18,732 nt of DNA from CBDUQN01 sp965369375 (GTDB lineage: Bacteria > Krumholzibacteriota > Krumholzibacteriia > Krumholzibacteriales > Krumholzibacteriaceae): contig CBDUQN010000059.1 in the NCBI GenBank assembly GCA_965369375.1, positions 1 through 18,732 of the forward strand. The letters are read 5' to 3'. The notes beneath the pieces are model-generated. The model was given only the letters and a program-made list of their open reading frames with translations. It ran no database searches and was not told where the DNA came from. Made by a program: the position numbers and the translations under genes. Shown here one piece after another: positions 5,756 through 13,608 of the stretch. Position 1 is the first letter of the stretch. Every line of letters begins with the position of its first letter.

Positions 5756-7342
5756 ATGTTGCGATTCAATAAGCGGATTATCATAACGTTCTGTATTCTC
5801 GCCGTGATAACGGCGGCTTCGATCTATGTATGGGCGGAGGAACGTCGGGACAAACGCGACGAAGCGATCTATCAGGATATGGAACGCTTCGGGACCATTC
5901 TCGCGAAGATCATGGATTTCTACGTAACGGAGATGGAGTCACAGGAGCTCATCGATGCCGCTATCGAGGGGATGCTGAGCAAGCTCGATCCCCATTCTGT
6001 GTACCTCAACAAGCACCAGTGGGAAAACCTGATGATCGACACGCAGGGGGAGTTCGGCGGGCTCGGGATCACGATATCGATCAGGGATAAATTCCCCACT
6101 GTTATCTCTCCGATAGAGGGCACACCCGCCTACCGGCTCGGGATACAGGGAGGGGACAGGATCGTCGAGATCGAGGGAACGTCGACAAAAGGGTGGAATT
6201 CCGAAGAGGCGGTTTCAAAACTACGGGGACGTCCCGGCACCCAGGTAAATGTGACGATCAGCAGGGAAGGCCTCGATGATTCGCTCTACTATGCGATAAC
6301 CAGGGAAGTTATTAAGGTGCCGAGCATCACGTACTGGGACATTGTCGATGGGGTAGGCTATGTCCGCATAGCGCGCTTCGCGCAGCGGACCGCTCGGGAG
6401 CTGGATGAGATCATCGACGATTTCGAGGATCAGGGCATTAGGGGACTGGTTCTCGATCTCCGCTCGAATCCGGGAGGCCTGCTCGATGCGGCCAAGAATG
6501 TTTCCGGGTTGTTTCTCGAAAAGGGCCGTCTCATCGTTTCAACGGAGAGCCGCATTCAGAAGTACAGCAACAAGTACGAATCGGATGCCCGATCGATTCA
6601 TAACGGTTATCCCATCGTCATCCTCGTGAACGGGGCATCGGCTTCGGCCTCGGAGATCGTCGCGGGTGCGCTGCAGGACTGGGACATGGCCGTGATCGTC
6701 GGCCAGAGGACCTTTGGAAAGGGCTCGGTGCAAACCGTTTTCCAGATCGGTGGAGAATCGGCGCTAAAGCTCACGACGCAAAAGTACTTCACGCCGGTTG
6801 GACGGAGTATTCACCGTGATGAACCGGCAGAGGGTGAAGAGGGGGATGTTTCGCTCGGCGCGGAAGCGGAAACTGAGGGAGAAGAGTTCAATACGTACGG
6901 CGGGAGAGTCGTATACGGAGGCGGCGGGATCAATCCCGATTGGGAGATCGTTCCTCCAACGCTTACCGACCTGCAGAGAAAGCTCGAGATGACCGGTGTT
7001 TTCTTCTCTTATGCGATCCAGTATACGGCGTATCACGATCTCGACGAGGGCTTCGAGCCGTCGGACGAAGTGTTCGAGGAATTCAAGGAGTATATTGCAT
7101 CGAAAGAGATAGAGATTAAGGACGAGGAGTGGACCGAGGAGAATGTCGAGTATACCAAGATCGGCATCAAGCGGGAAGTTTTCAGAAAATTATTCGGGAT
7201 CAGGGGCGCATACATAGCGACGATGGAAGAAGATGAAACACTCAACAAGGTGCTTCAGATGTTCAACGATGCGCCCACGCTGCAGGAGATGTTCTCCTAT
7301 GTCGAACAGAAAAAAGAACTGGTGGAAGCGGAGACCGAGTGA
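5756..7342 (+). CDS. C-terminal processing peptidase, family S41 (CtpA/Prc type)
   Basis: A serine protease of the periplasm or cell envelope that clips proteins at their C-termini. An uncleaved signal anchor spans about 7-27. A PDZ domain (about 98-170, with GGLGITI and GTPAYRLGIQGGDRIVEI) precedes the S41 core. The catalytic serine is S297 in GASASASEI, with K322 in TFGKGSVQ exactly 25 residues later and E300 nearby, the known Ser/Lys arrangement. After GRSIH comes an acidic insert (about 357-373), then YGGGGINPDWEI, a form seen in FCB-type bacteria. A C-terminal region of about 130 residues follows. GGAGGT stands just before ATG 5756 with a short spacing; TTG 5759, the next codon, is better spaced. 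The stop overlaps the phosphatase GTG (GTGA). Confidence 0.93.
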   Translation: MLRFNKRIIITFCILAVITAASIYVWAEERRDKRDEAIYQDMERFGTILAKIMDFYVTEMESQELIDAAIEGMLSKLDPHSVYLNKHQWENLMIDTQGEFGGLGITISIRDKFPTVISPIEGTPAYRLGIQGGDRIVEIEGTSTKGWNSEEAVSKLRGRPGTQVNVTISREGLDDSLYYAITREVIKVPSITYWDIVDGVGYVRIARFAQRTARELDEIIDDFEDQGIRGLVLDLRSNPGGLLDAAKNVSGLFLEKGRLIVSTESRIQKYSNKYESDARSIHNGYPIVILVNGASASASEIVAGALQDWDMAVIVGQRTFGKGSVQTVFQIGGESALKLTTQKYFTPVGRSIHRDEPAEGEEGDVSLGAEAETEGEEFNTYGGRVVYGGGGINPDWEIVPPTLTDLQRKLEMTGVFFSYAIQYTAYHDLDEGFEPSDEVFEEFKEYIASKEIEIKDEEWTEENVEYTKIGIKREVFRKLFGIRGAYIATMEEDETLNKVLQMFNDAPTLQEMFSYVEQKKELVEAETE

Positions 7343-8001
7343 GCAGGAAGATCGCCATACTGTGTGATTTCGACGGGACCATAGCCGAGCGGGATGTCGG
7401 CCATCATTTCTTCGGCACCTTCATCGCCGACAAGGATGGGTGGAATGATCTCGTCGACCGCTGGAAGCTTGGGCTTATAAGTTCACGGGAGTGCCTCGAG
7501 CGGGAATTCGAAAGCCTGGACGCTGACCGGAAAGATCTCGACGCTTTTATCAACAACGAGAAGTTAGACCAATATTTCAAAGATTTCGTCGATTTTTGCA
7601 ACAAGAGAAAATTTGATATATTAATTGTCAGTGACGGACTCGATTACTACATCGAGCGTATGCTGATGAATTCCGGTCTCGGCTATCTGGCTTACAAGGC
7701 CAACCGGTTGGTCATGAGCAACGGAAACCTTTCAGGCATTGAATTTCCCTATTACAATACGCTGGAGTGCACAAGGTGCGGCAACTGCAAGCGGCGCCAT
7801 CTCGAAATGCTGAAGGAGGAAGGTTATTTTGTCGTGTACATCGGCAACGGCCTCAGCGATCGCTGCCCTGTCGAGTATGCCGAGCTCGTATTCGCAAAAG
7901 GTGAACTCCTCGAGCACTGCGAGCAGGAAGAGATAGCGTGCATTCCGTTTTCGAATTTCCGGGATATCGAACGGGAGCTCACCGGACGCTTTCTCCTGTA
8001 A
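7339..8001 (+). CDS. HAD-IB family phosphatase, MtnX-like
   Basis: A cytoplasmic Mg2+-dependent phosphohydrolase of the haloacid dehalogenase superfamily. Motif I is CDFDGT with nucleophile D10 and D12; motif II is VSDG (S98-D99); motif III is K151; motif IV is GNGLSDRCP (169-177) with D174. C144-x2-C147-x2-C150, in ECTRCGNCK, is characteristic of the MtnX/phosphoserine-phosphatase-like branch. MtnX acts on 2-hydroxy-3-keto-5-methylthiopentenyl-1-phosphate in methionine salvage, but no other salvage gene is nearby, so the substrate is open. The GTG start overlaps the protease stop by 4 nt and a GGAG lies about 5 nt upstream. The TAA stop touches the stop of the convergent minus-strand gene with no gap. 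Confidence 0.85.
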   Translation: MSRKIAILCDFDGTIAERDVGHHFFGTFIADKDGWNDLVDRWKLGLISSRECLEREFESLDADRKDLDAFINNEKLDQYFKDFVDFCNKRKFDILIVSDGLDYYIERMLMNSGLGYLAYKANRLVMSNGNLSGIEFPYYNTLECTRCGNCKRRHLEMLKEEGYFVVYIGNGLSDRCPVEYAELVFAKGELLEHCEQEEIACIPFSNFRDIERELTGRFLL

Positions 8002-8373
8002 TTACGGTGTCTCATACTGCCGGTTGCGCATTGCCTCTGTATATATCCGACTCACATACCCGATGAAATCGAAGATCTCCATGTTGCCGAGCTTTTCCTT
8101 TTCTGAGAGCCGATTCATCTTTTCCATGACATCGTTGAGGTCGTTTCGGGTAACGAGCTCCTTTTCGTAGAATCTCCAGAATTTTTCGAGTGTGTAACTG
8201 AGCTCCTCGCCGTATTTGTCTCTCTGTTCGGGGTTCAGGCGTTCCCCGAGCCGCTCCCCCGTCTTGAGGTAGACTTTTTTCGATATCGAATCTCGCATGA
8301 GAAAGAGCATGCTCGCAACACCTGCGAATACGAGTAAAAAAACCAGCAATACCAGTAGCTTTCGATCCAACAT
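8002..8373 (-). CDS. Small single-pass membrane protein of unknown function
   Basis: A protein of 123 residues that I do not recognise. It begins MLDRKLLVLLVFLLVFAG, a single hydrophobic helix at about 4-26 with no lipobox, suggesting an N-terminal anchor. A charged, mostly helical domain follows, with ERLGERLNPEQRDKYGEEL and a heptad-like stretch (about 50-105), probably periplasmic. ATG 8373 is chosen because AAGGAGGA lies 6 nt upstream; a TTG two codons earlier would touch that site. It lies 109 nt downstream of the hydrolase on the same strand and may be co-transcribed with it. Its stop abuts the stop of the plus-strand phosphatase. The 109-nt gap holds a small hairpin, GTCCC-GGC-GGGAC (8398-8410 region). 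Confidence 0.75.
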   Translation of the reverse strand: MLDRKLLVLLVFLLVFAGVASMLFLMRDSISKKVYLKTGERLGERLNPEQRDKYGEELSYTLEKFWRFYEKELVTRNDLNDVMEKMNRLSEKEKLGNMEIFDFIGYVSRIYTEAMRNRQYETP

Positions 8374-8482
8374 CAACAATCCTCCTTCGTCGATGTTCCG
8401 TCCCGGCGGGACTAAAATTCATCTTTTCATTCGGGCGCGCTGCCGGGGTCGTTCGAACCGGCATTTCAAATATATCGGCAAA

Positions 8483-9337
8483 TCAATACTCCAACAACGT
8501 GTGCTTAAACCATTGTTCGGTCAGGCTCAAGGCTCTCTCCAGCGCAGCGGTGCTAGTTTGCATGGGGTGGGTCACCCCGAAGGCGTGTCCGCAGCCTTCG
8601 ATCACCTCGAGTTTCGTGTCTTCGAAACGCGGGACCTTGAGAAGTTCTTTCGTTTCATTAAGTGTTACAGCGGCATCCCGCTCGCCGTGCACCATGAGAT
8701 GTGGAATGCGCAATTGAGACGCTCGGTTTTTGAGGTCGAACTGTCCCCTGTTTCTGTAGATATCCTCGTAGTACGCATAATCGAGTTCGAGAGGAACGCG
8801 CGATCGATTGTCCTGAAAAACAAGCGCGCCGTCGCGCTTCCATTGCATCTTTCTCCGTTCGGTGTATCGATCGAGACGGGAAGGCGTCGACCATGTGACG
8901 AGCGAACGGACCTCGTCGATATCTCCGGCCAGGAGAATCGAAATGGATGCGCCCCTGCTGTAGCCGAGGAAACCCCACCGATTATCGAGTATTTCCAAGG
9001 GAAACGATGCTTCCCGTATGTACTCGCAAACGGAAATGATATCCTCGAGTTCTTTGCTTACAGTGTTTTGTGCAAAAGCTTCCTGCTTCGTGAAAAGCCC
9101 CGTGTTTTCGTCGATACCGCTCATGGAGAAGCTCATGGTCAACACGTGGAATCCCGCCTGGGCGATCCGCTGTGAGATGTATGGGAAGAATCCCCACCGC
9201 TTGTACCCGAGAAATCCATGGCTTACTATGATCACAGGAAGGGATTCTTCCCTATTTCTCGTTCGGATATCGACCATGACAGGGTAGGGCGAACCGTTAT
9301 AGATTACCGCTTCCTGCAAAATATCATCACGTTCCAT
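8483..9337 (-). CDS. Alpha/beta-hydrolase (dienelactone-hydrolase/acyl-esterase like)
   Basis: A predicted cytoplasmic alpha/beta-hydrolase of 284 residues. The oxyanion-hole motif VSHGFLGYKRW precedes the nucleophile elbow GYSRG (S127). The acid is D221 in MVHGERD and the base H251 in GCGHAFG, so the triad is complete and in order. The GERD-x-x-V segment after the core resembles serine aminopeptidase and acyl-esterase members; the substrate is unknown. The frame is open up to a TTG at 9430, but a strong promoter covers 9401-9430 on this strand. I therefore place the start at ATG 9337, although its ribosome binding site is weak. The gene is transcribed away from the membrane-protein operon through a shared divergent region. 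Confidence 0.85.
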   Translation of the reverse strand: MERDDILQEAVIYNGSPYPVMVDIRTRNREESLPVIIVSHGFLGYKRWGFFPYISQRIAQAGFHVLTMSFSMSGIDENTGLFTKQEAFAQNTVSKELEDIISVCEYIREASFPLEILDNRWGFLGYSRGASISILLAGDIDEVRSLVTWSTPSRLDRYTERRKMQWKRDGALVFQDNRSRVPLELDYAYYEDIYRNRGQFDLKNRASQLRIPHLMVHGERDAAVTLNETKELLKVPRFEDTKLEVIEGCGHAFGVTHPMQTSTAALERALSLTEQWFKHTLLEY

Positions 9338-9400
9338 AAACTGCTCATTCCGACTGAAGCCGGCACGTATCGGGCTCTTGGGGTTGGGTTTCTCAATATT

Positions 9401-9430
9401 TATATAGAATAATCGGCGCGCCCAAGTCAA
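9401..9430 (-). promoter_or_regulatory. Promoter for the minus-strand hydrolase gene
   Basis: On the minus strand, TTGACT (9430-9425), an 18-bp spacer and TATATA (9406-9401) form a near-consensus sigma70 promoter. Transcription would start near 9394, about 57 nt before ATG 9337. It overlaps the upstream open part of the hydrolase frame, which argues that part is not translated. Confidence 0.55.
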
Positions 9431-9452
9431 TGGAACGATTCAATGTGCATCC

Positions 9453-9481
9453 TTGCAAAGCTCGGCGTGGTACCGTATTAT
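9453..9481 (+). promoter_or_regulatory. Promoter for the 9554-15980 gene run
   Basis: TTGCAA (9453-9458), a 17-bp spacer and TATTAT (9476-9481) form a good sigma70-type promoter. The leader to ATG 9554 would be about 65 nt. It is back to back with the hydrolase promoter; their -35 boxes are about 22 bp apart, so one regulator could affect both. GGTACCGT (9469-9476) also occurs just before the -10 at 2823. Confidence 0.55.
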
Positions 9482-9553
9482 TTGGATACCTTGAAATCAG
9501 CTGTACAGAAGCCCGAAACGGAGTTCATTCATCGTAAATCATATTGAGGTAAC

Positions 9554-10381
9554 ATGATACGACGCATCATTCTTGGAATCGTACTTACTATCTTATTACT
9601 TTCTGCGTCGAGGAAGCTTTCAATGCGGCGGACGAGCGAGGTGGAGAGCGAGGCGGAGGGGATTCGATTGAGTCATACGACGATCACCGAACAGAAAGGA
9701 GCCGGAGAACCGACGGTGAACCTGACTGTTGTTTCTACCGGGATAGTGACGCCGTTTGTGCTCTATCGGTTTTCGAAAGAGGAGAATTTGCAGCGGAGCT
9801 CGATGGTGCAGGTCGGCGACGGTCGATGGGAGGCGCGTCTACCGGACGGAGGAATAGGCGCGCGTCTGCTCTACGCCTTCGAGGTGGTTCGGTCGGACGG
9901 CGATACGAGAAGGCTCCCGGAAGAGTCCGGCAGCTTTTTCCCGATAAAATTCAAGGGAACATATTCATCCCTCGTTTTGATCCTGCATATTGCGGCAATG
10001 TTCGGCTCCTTCTTTTTTATGTTCATGAGCTTTTTCAGCGCTATCGAGATCCTGAAGGGCACCGAGGATCAACGCAGAACGGTTGGATTCGCGCGGTGGG
10101 TCTTGATTCTCTCGTTTCTCGGGGGGGGGCCGCTCGGTTTCATACTCAATTACCAGGTCTTCGGCGTGTTGTGGGAAGCATTTCCCTTCGGGTCCGATAT
10201 AACGGATAACAAGACACAGTTGATGTTCGTCTTCTGGCTCATCAGTCTCATTCTCGTGCGCGGAAGCTTTCTTGGCCGGGATATAAAATCCGATACGCTC
10301 GGACCGAAGGGATTTGCGTTTGCCGTGATTGTGAGCTTCGTTGTAAGCCTGTTTTTATTTATAGTTCCTCACAGCCTCTAG
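9554..10381 (+). CDS. Inner-membrane protein with Ig-like outer domain, function unknown
   Basis: A 275-residue protein I cannot assign. A hydrophobic signal or anchor lies at about 4-18. Residues about 50-125 have the alternating pattern of an Ig/fibronectin-like beta-sandwich (TVNLTVVSTG, FVLYRFSKE, GRWEARLPDGG, LLYAFEVVRSDG), expected to face the periplasm. Four further membrane helices sit at about 138-166, 180-202, 222-240 and 253-272. H145 in the first of these is the only helix-buried histidine I see, and the protein ends VPHSL. ATG 9554 follows GAGGT closely. It leads a run of six co-directional genes, with dus 49 nt downstream. A membrane redox or sensor role would be guesswork. Confidence 0.8.
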   Translation: MIRRIILGIVLTILLLSASRKLSMRRTSEVESEAEGIRLSHTTITEQKGAGEPTVNLTVVSTGIVTPFVLYRFSKEENLQRSSMVQVGDGRWEARLPDGGIGARLLYAFEVVRSDGDTRRLPEESGSFFPIKFKGTYSSLVLILHIAAMFGSFFFMFMSFFSAIEILKGTEDQRRTVGFARWVLILSFLGGGPLGFILNYQVFGVLWEAFPFGSDITDNKTQLMFVFWLISLILVRGSFLGRDIKSDTLGPKGFAFAVIVSFVVSLFLFIVPHSL

Positions 10382-10385
10382 GAGA

Positions 10386-10439
10386 GAATGAGGGAGCGTA
10401 TTCGCAGGAGCGGAATGAGGGAGCGCAAACGTGGGAGCA
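10386..10439. repeat. 27-bp imperfect tandem duplication over the dus start
   Basis: GAATGAGGGAGCG occurs at 10386-10398 and again at 10413-10425, and the flanks match enough to give two 27-bp units with about 21 of 27 identities. GGAGC recurs at 10393, 10407, 10420 and 10434, a 13-14 nt rhythm. The second unit carries the apparent ribosome binding site (GGGAG) and the GTG start of dus. Confidence 0.7.
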
Positions 10440-11474
10440 AAAACAGGAAGCACTTTCATCGAGAAACTCAGGGCGGCATCCGTCTGCCTTGCCCCGCTTG
10501 CGGGATATACAGACGCGCCGTTTCGTCTTCTCTGCGCTGAGTTCGGCGCCGATTTCGCAATCACGGAAATGGTAAGCGCCGACGGCCTCGTCCGGGGGGG
10601 TGCGAGAACGAAGCGGCTTCTCGAGCGGCTCAACGGTGAGGCGCCGCTCGGAATGCAGCTGTTCGGCAGCAATCCTGATTCGATGGCCGCAGCAGCCCAG
10701 GTTGTGGAAGGAGCGGGAGCAGCTTTCGTTGATTTGAATTTCGGCTGCCCGGTCAAGAAGGTCGTACGAAGAAACGGTGGCGCCGCGGTAATGCGCGATC
10801 TCAAACTCATGAGCCGCATCTGCACGGCGGTCGTAATGAGCGTCAAACTTCCCGTGACCGCGAAGATACGAAGTGGATGGGACACCAAAGAGGAAAACTA
10901 CATCGAGGCGGGAGATGTGCTCGAGAACACCGGCATCTCGGCCGTCACCCTGCATCCCCGCTACCGGAGCCAGGGATTCGGGGGTTCCGCCGACTGGCGC
11001 CATATCCGCAATCTCAACGAACATCTTTCGATTCCCGTTATCGCCAATGGTGACGTGCGCACCGTAAAAGACTACGAGGCGATAACCGCGACTACAGGGA
11101 GCCGCGTGGTGATGGTGGGAAGGGGCGCTCTCGGCAGGCCGTGGATTTTTAGAGATATTAAATATCAAATCGCGTGTAACGAACGGGGCGACAATGCGCC
11201 GCCGGTTCAATCCGATACATGCGAAACGAGTGAATTCGAGTCCGTGGATCGTATTGCCGTGCTTGCGAGGCATGTTACGATGGAGGTCGGGTGGAAGGGT
11301 GAGAAGAGAGGAATGCTCGAAATGCGAAAGCACTACCGATGGTACCTGCGGGGGCTGCCCGGTGTTCGGGAGTATCGCCGCAGGCTTTCGGAAGCTGCGA
11401 CGCTCGGTGATGTGCTAGAAATTATCAAGAGTATGAGAGAGGAGCTTGATTTAATATGGAAGAAACCCGCCTGA
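10431..11474 (+). CDS. dus: tRNA-dihydrouridine synthase (DusB-like)
   Basis: An FMN- and NADPH-dependent enzyme that reduces specific uridines of tRNA to dihydrouridine. The TIM-barrel motifs are clear: LAPLAGYTDAPFR (about 20-32), MQLFGS (75-80), DLNFGCPVKKVVRRNGGAAVM (101-121) with catalytic C106, KIRSGWD, LHPRYRSQGF, IANGDVR and MVGRGALGRPWIF. A helical tRNA-binding domain occupies about 275-345. The 347 residues are slightly more than usual because of a variable insert at about 248-265. GTG 10431 is used, with GGGAG upstream, all within a 27-bp tandem duplication. The 3' end overlaps larB by 19 nt. Which uridine is modified is not shown; DusB is the closest match by feel. Confidence 0.93.
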   Translation: MGAKTGSTFIEKLRAASVCLAPLAGYTDAPFRLLCAEFGADFAITEMVSADGLVRGGARTKRLLERLNGEAPLGMQLFGSNPDSMAAAAQVVEGAGAAFVDLNFGCPVKKVVRRNGGAAVMRDLKLMSRICTAVVMSVKLPVTAKIRSGWDTKEENYIEAGDVLENTGISAVTLHPRYRSQGFGGSADWRHIRNLNEHLSIPVIANGDVRTVKDYEAITATTGSRVVMVGRGALGRPWIFRDIKYQIACNERGDNAPPVQSDTCETSEFESVDRIAVLARHVTMEVGWKGEKRGMLEMRKHYRWYLRGLPGVREYRRRLSEAATLGDVLEIIKSMREELDLIWKKPA

Positions 11475-12286
11475 GGAAACTGCTCGAGAGTGTCGAAAAC
11501 GGCGCCCTCTCGGTTCGAGAGGCACTCGAACGGCTTCGCGTCCTGCCATTTGAAGATCTCGGTTTCGCGAAGGTCGATCACCACCGTGCGCTCAGAAGAG
11601 GCTTTCCCGAGGTGATCTTCTGTGAGGGAAAGACACCTGAGCAGATAATCAAGATCGCAAAAGGGATACTGGATCAAGGTGTCAATCTTTTAGCTACGCG
11701 CTGCAGCAAGGAGCAGTTCCGGGTTATCTCGAAGGAACTTCCCGGCGCCGAGTACCATGAAAGCGGATCGATATTTTCGGTGAGCGCGACCGAGTCTGAG
11801 CGGAGCGGGAGCGTGGTGGTGGTTTCCGGAGGAACGAGTGATCGTCTAGTCGCCGAGGAAGCCGCATTGACCGCACACTTTCTCGGCTGCGATGTGGACC
11901 GCCTCTACGATGTCGGCGTAGCGGGCATTCACCGGCTCCTATCCCACCTCGAGAGGATCCGAGAGGCGGATGTCATAATTGTCGTTGCAGGCATGGAGGG
12001 GGCGCTCGCAAGCGTGGTTGCGGGCGTTGCCGATGCGCCGATTGTCGCGGTTCCGACCAGTGTCGGATACGGGGCGAGTTTCGGAGGGCTATCGGCGTTG
12101 CTCACGATGCTGAACAGTTGCGCCGGCGGAGTGACGGTCGTGAATATCGATAACGGATTCGGCGCCGGATACGCGGCTGCCGTTATCTGTCGCAAACTTG
12201 CCTCGGGGCCGTCGGCTTCCAAGGGGCGTAAACTTCCGAAGAAATCGAATCAGGGGCCAGCGATGAAACGCAAGCCGAAGAAATAA
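11456..12286 (+). CDS. larB: Nickel-pincer cofactor synthesis protein LarB
   Basis: LarB carboxylates and hydrolyses nicotinic acid adenine dinucleotide, the first step toward the nickel-pincer nucleotide cofactor of lactate racemase and relatives. The N-terminal part (1-115) is the LarB-specific domain. Residues about 116-250 are the PurE/AIR-carboxylase-like core with VVSGGTSD (122-129), VAGMEGALASVVAG (177-190), VPTSVGYGASFGG (199-211) and NSCAGG, where C222 matches the active-site cysteine described in Lactiplantibacillus LarB. A lysine-rich tail of about 25 residues follows. The ATG lies inside the end of dus (19-nt overlap), with GAGGAG 12 nt upstream, implying coupled translation. larC follows after 14 nt. 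larA and larE are not in the window. Confidence 0.93.
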   Translation: MEETRLRKLLESVENGALSVREALERLRVLPFEDLGFAKVDHHRALRRGFPEVIFCEGKTPEQIIKIAKGILDQGVNLLATRCSKEQFRVISKELPGAEYHESGSIFSVSATESERSGSVVVVSGGTSDRLVAEEAALTAHFLGCDVDRLYDVGVAGIHRLLSHLERIREADVIIVVAGMEGALASVVAGVADAPIVAVPTSVGYGASFGGLSALLTMLNSCAGGVTVVNIDNGFGAGYAAAVICRKLASGPSASKGRKLPKKSNQGPAMKRKPKK

Positions 12287-12300
12287 ATATCAGGGGGGAT

Positions 12301-13608
12301 ATGCAATTGAGCACATCGAAGAAAGAAGATATAGCAGGGATTGTCGTTGATCCATCCCGGGGCCTCAGTGGAGATATGTTTCTCGCGGGCCTCTGCGCCC
12401 TCGGCGCCAGACCGAAGGTTGTGGAAGCGGAAGTCGCGAAGCTGCCCGGACTAGAATCATTTTCGCTTGTGGTCGGAAGGGTCAAGCGGCAGGGGATATC
12501 CGCATGGAGAGCGCAGGTGCGCTGCCCGGCGAAAGCCCGTGCCCGGGACCTCGGAACGATTCTGAAGATGATAGAGAGATCTCCGTTGGATAAAAAAGTG
12601 AAGGATCTCTCATCGGAGATATTCCGCGCCCTCGGTAAAGTGGAGGGCAAAATACACGGTGTGCCGGCTGAAAAGGTTCACTTCCACGAGGTCGGGGCCG
12701 TCGACTCGATCGTCGATATCGTGGGCGCCGCCGTGGCCCTCGGCCACCATGGGTTTCCTCGTCTCTACCACAGGCCGTTCAGGCTCGGGAGCGGCACCGT
12801 TGCAACATCCCATGGGGCGCTTCCCGTGCCGGCGCCTGCTACGCTCGAGCTTCTCGAGGGACGCACCATCCGGTTGACCGACGAGGAGGCGGAAATCGTA
12901 ACACCGACGGGCGCCGCGCTCATGAAAGTGCTTGCCGAGGAGCTCCCCACATCGCTTTCGCTTAAGCCCGAGCGCATCGCCTATTCGGTCGGTACGCGGG
13001 AAGCGGCACAGAGTCCGGGGATGCTTCGCCTTATCGCATTCGAAGCCGGGGCGATCGAGCATGAGGTAACGGTAATCCGCACGACGATAGACGATATGAC
13101 ACCGGAAGCCTACGGATTCCTTCAGGAGCGTTTGTTCGAGGAGGGTGTCCTCGAGGTCTACCTCACACAGCTGATAATGAAAAAGGGGAGGCCGGGCGTT
13201 CTCGTAACGGTTTTGTGCGAATCGGCAATTAAGGATAAAATCGTAGGCATCCTTTTCCGCGAGACGACGACACTCGGGATCCGGATCTCGATCGAGGGGC
13301 GCGAGGAGCTCGAACGGTGGACCGAGCCCGTTGAAACGCCGCTCGGAGCAGTTCAGGTAAAGCGGGGCAGGCTTTCGGATGGGACCGTTAAAACGTCGCC
13401 CGAATACGAGTCCTGCCGGATCATAGCGCGCGAGAAGGGTATACCGTTTGTCGAGGTTTTCAGGGCGGCGCTCGAGCATTCTACAATCGATAACACAGCC
13501 TCCGGCACAACCGAGCGAACCGCAGGCGGACGAATACACCGCAGCGCAAAGAGGCGGGCGCGCCGCAGAGCGAAGTCGGCCGGGGGAGCGAGAAAGAGAC
13601 GCTCATGA
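12301..13608 (+). CDS. larC: Nickel-pincer cofactor synthesis protein LarC (nickel insertase)
   Basis: LarC inserts nickel into the pincer nucleotide, using CTP, as the last synthesis step. Motifs: DPSRGLSGDMFLAGL (17-31), KVHFHEVGAVDSIVDIVG (about 125-142), SHGALPVPAPAT, VTPTGAALMK, IDDMTPEAYGF, MKKGRPG and LGIRI. The gene is one unbroken frame of 435 codons, unlike Lactiplantibacillus where larC1 and larC2 are joined by frameshifting. The C-terminus has an arginine- and lysine-rich tail (about 404-435, with KRRARRRAKS) that looks like an added, disordered, perhaps nucleotide-binding segment. ATG 12301 follows a strong AGGGGGGAT. The stop overlaps the lipoprotein start by 4 nt. What the cofactor serves in this organism is unknown, since no LarA-type enzyme is visible. 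Confidence 0.93.
   Translation: MQLSTSKKEDIAGIVVDPSRGLSGDMFLAGLCALGARPKVVEAEVAKLPGLESFSLVVGRVKRQGISAWRAQVRCPAKARARDLGTILKMIERSPLDKKVKDLSSEIFRALGKVEGKIHGVPAEKVHFHEVGAVDSIVDIVGAAVALGHHGFPRLYHRPFRLGSGTVATSHGALPVPAPATLELLEGRTIRLTDEEAEIVTPTGAALMKVLAEELPTSLSLKPERIAYSVGTREAAQSPGMLRLIAFEAGAIEHEVTVIRTTIDDMTPEAYGFLQERLFEEGVLEVYLTQLIMKKGRPGVLVTVLCESAIKDKIVGILFRETTTLGIRISIEGREELERWTEPVETPLGAVQVKRGRLSDGTVKTSPEYESCRIIAREKGIPFVEVFRAALEHSTIDNTASGTTERTAGGRIHRSAKRRARRRAKSAGGARKRRS

Noticed and set aside
8297..9175. 292-codon plus-strand open frame
   Set aside because: Lies opposite the hydrolase, which has a full catalytic triad, and the small membrane gene; the plus frame shows no motif or ribosome binding site.
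9338..9430. N-terminal extension of the hydrolase from TTG 9430
   Set aside because: The TTG is part of a strong -35 box and the extension covers the promoter; ATG 9337 gives a normal N-terminus for the fold.
10359..11333. 324-codon minus-strand open frame opposite dus
   Set aside because: It is the antisense shadow of a clear dihydrouridine synthase gene with all motifs; its own translation shows no domain and is rich in His, Arg and Cys in a random manner.
12610..13539. 309-codon minus-strand open frame opposite larC
   Set aside because: Shadow of larC; high GC and biased codons keep the antisense frame open. No recognisable protein.
12301..13608. Programmed frameshift in larC
   Set aside because: The LarC1 and LarC2 regions are joined in one continuous frame, so none is needed.
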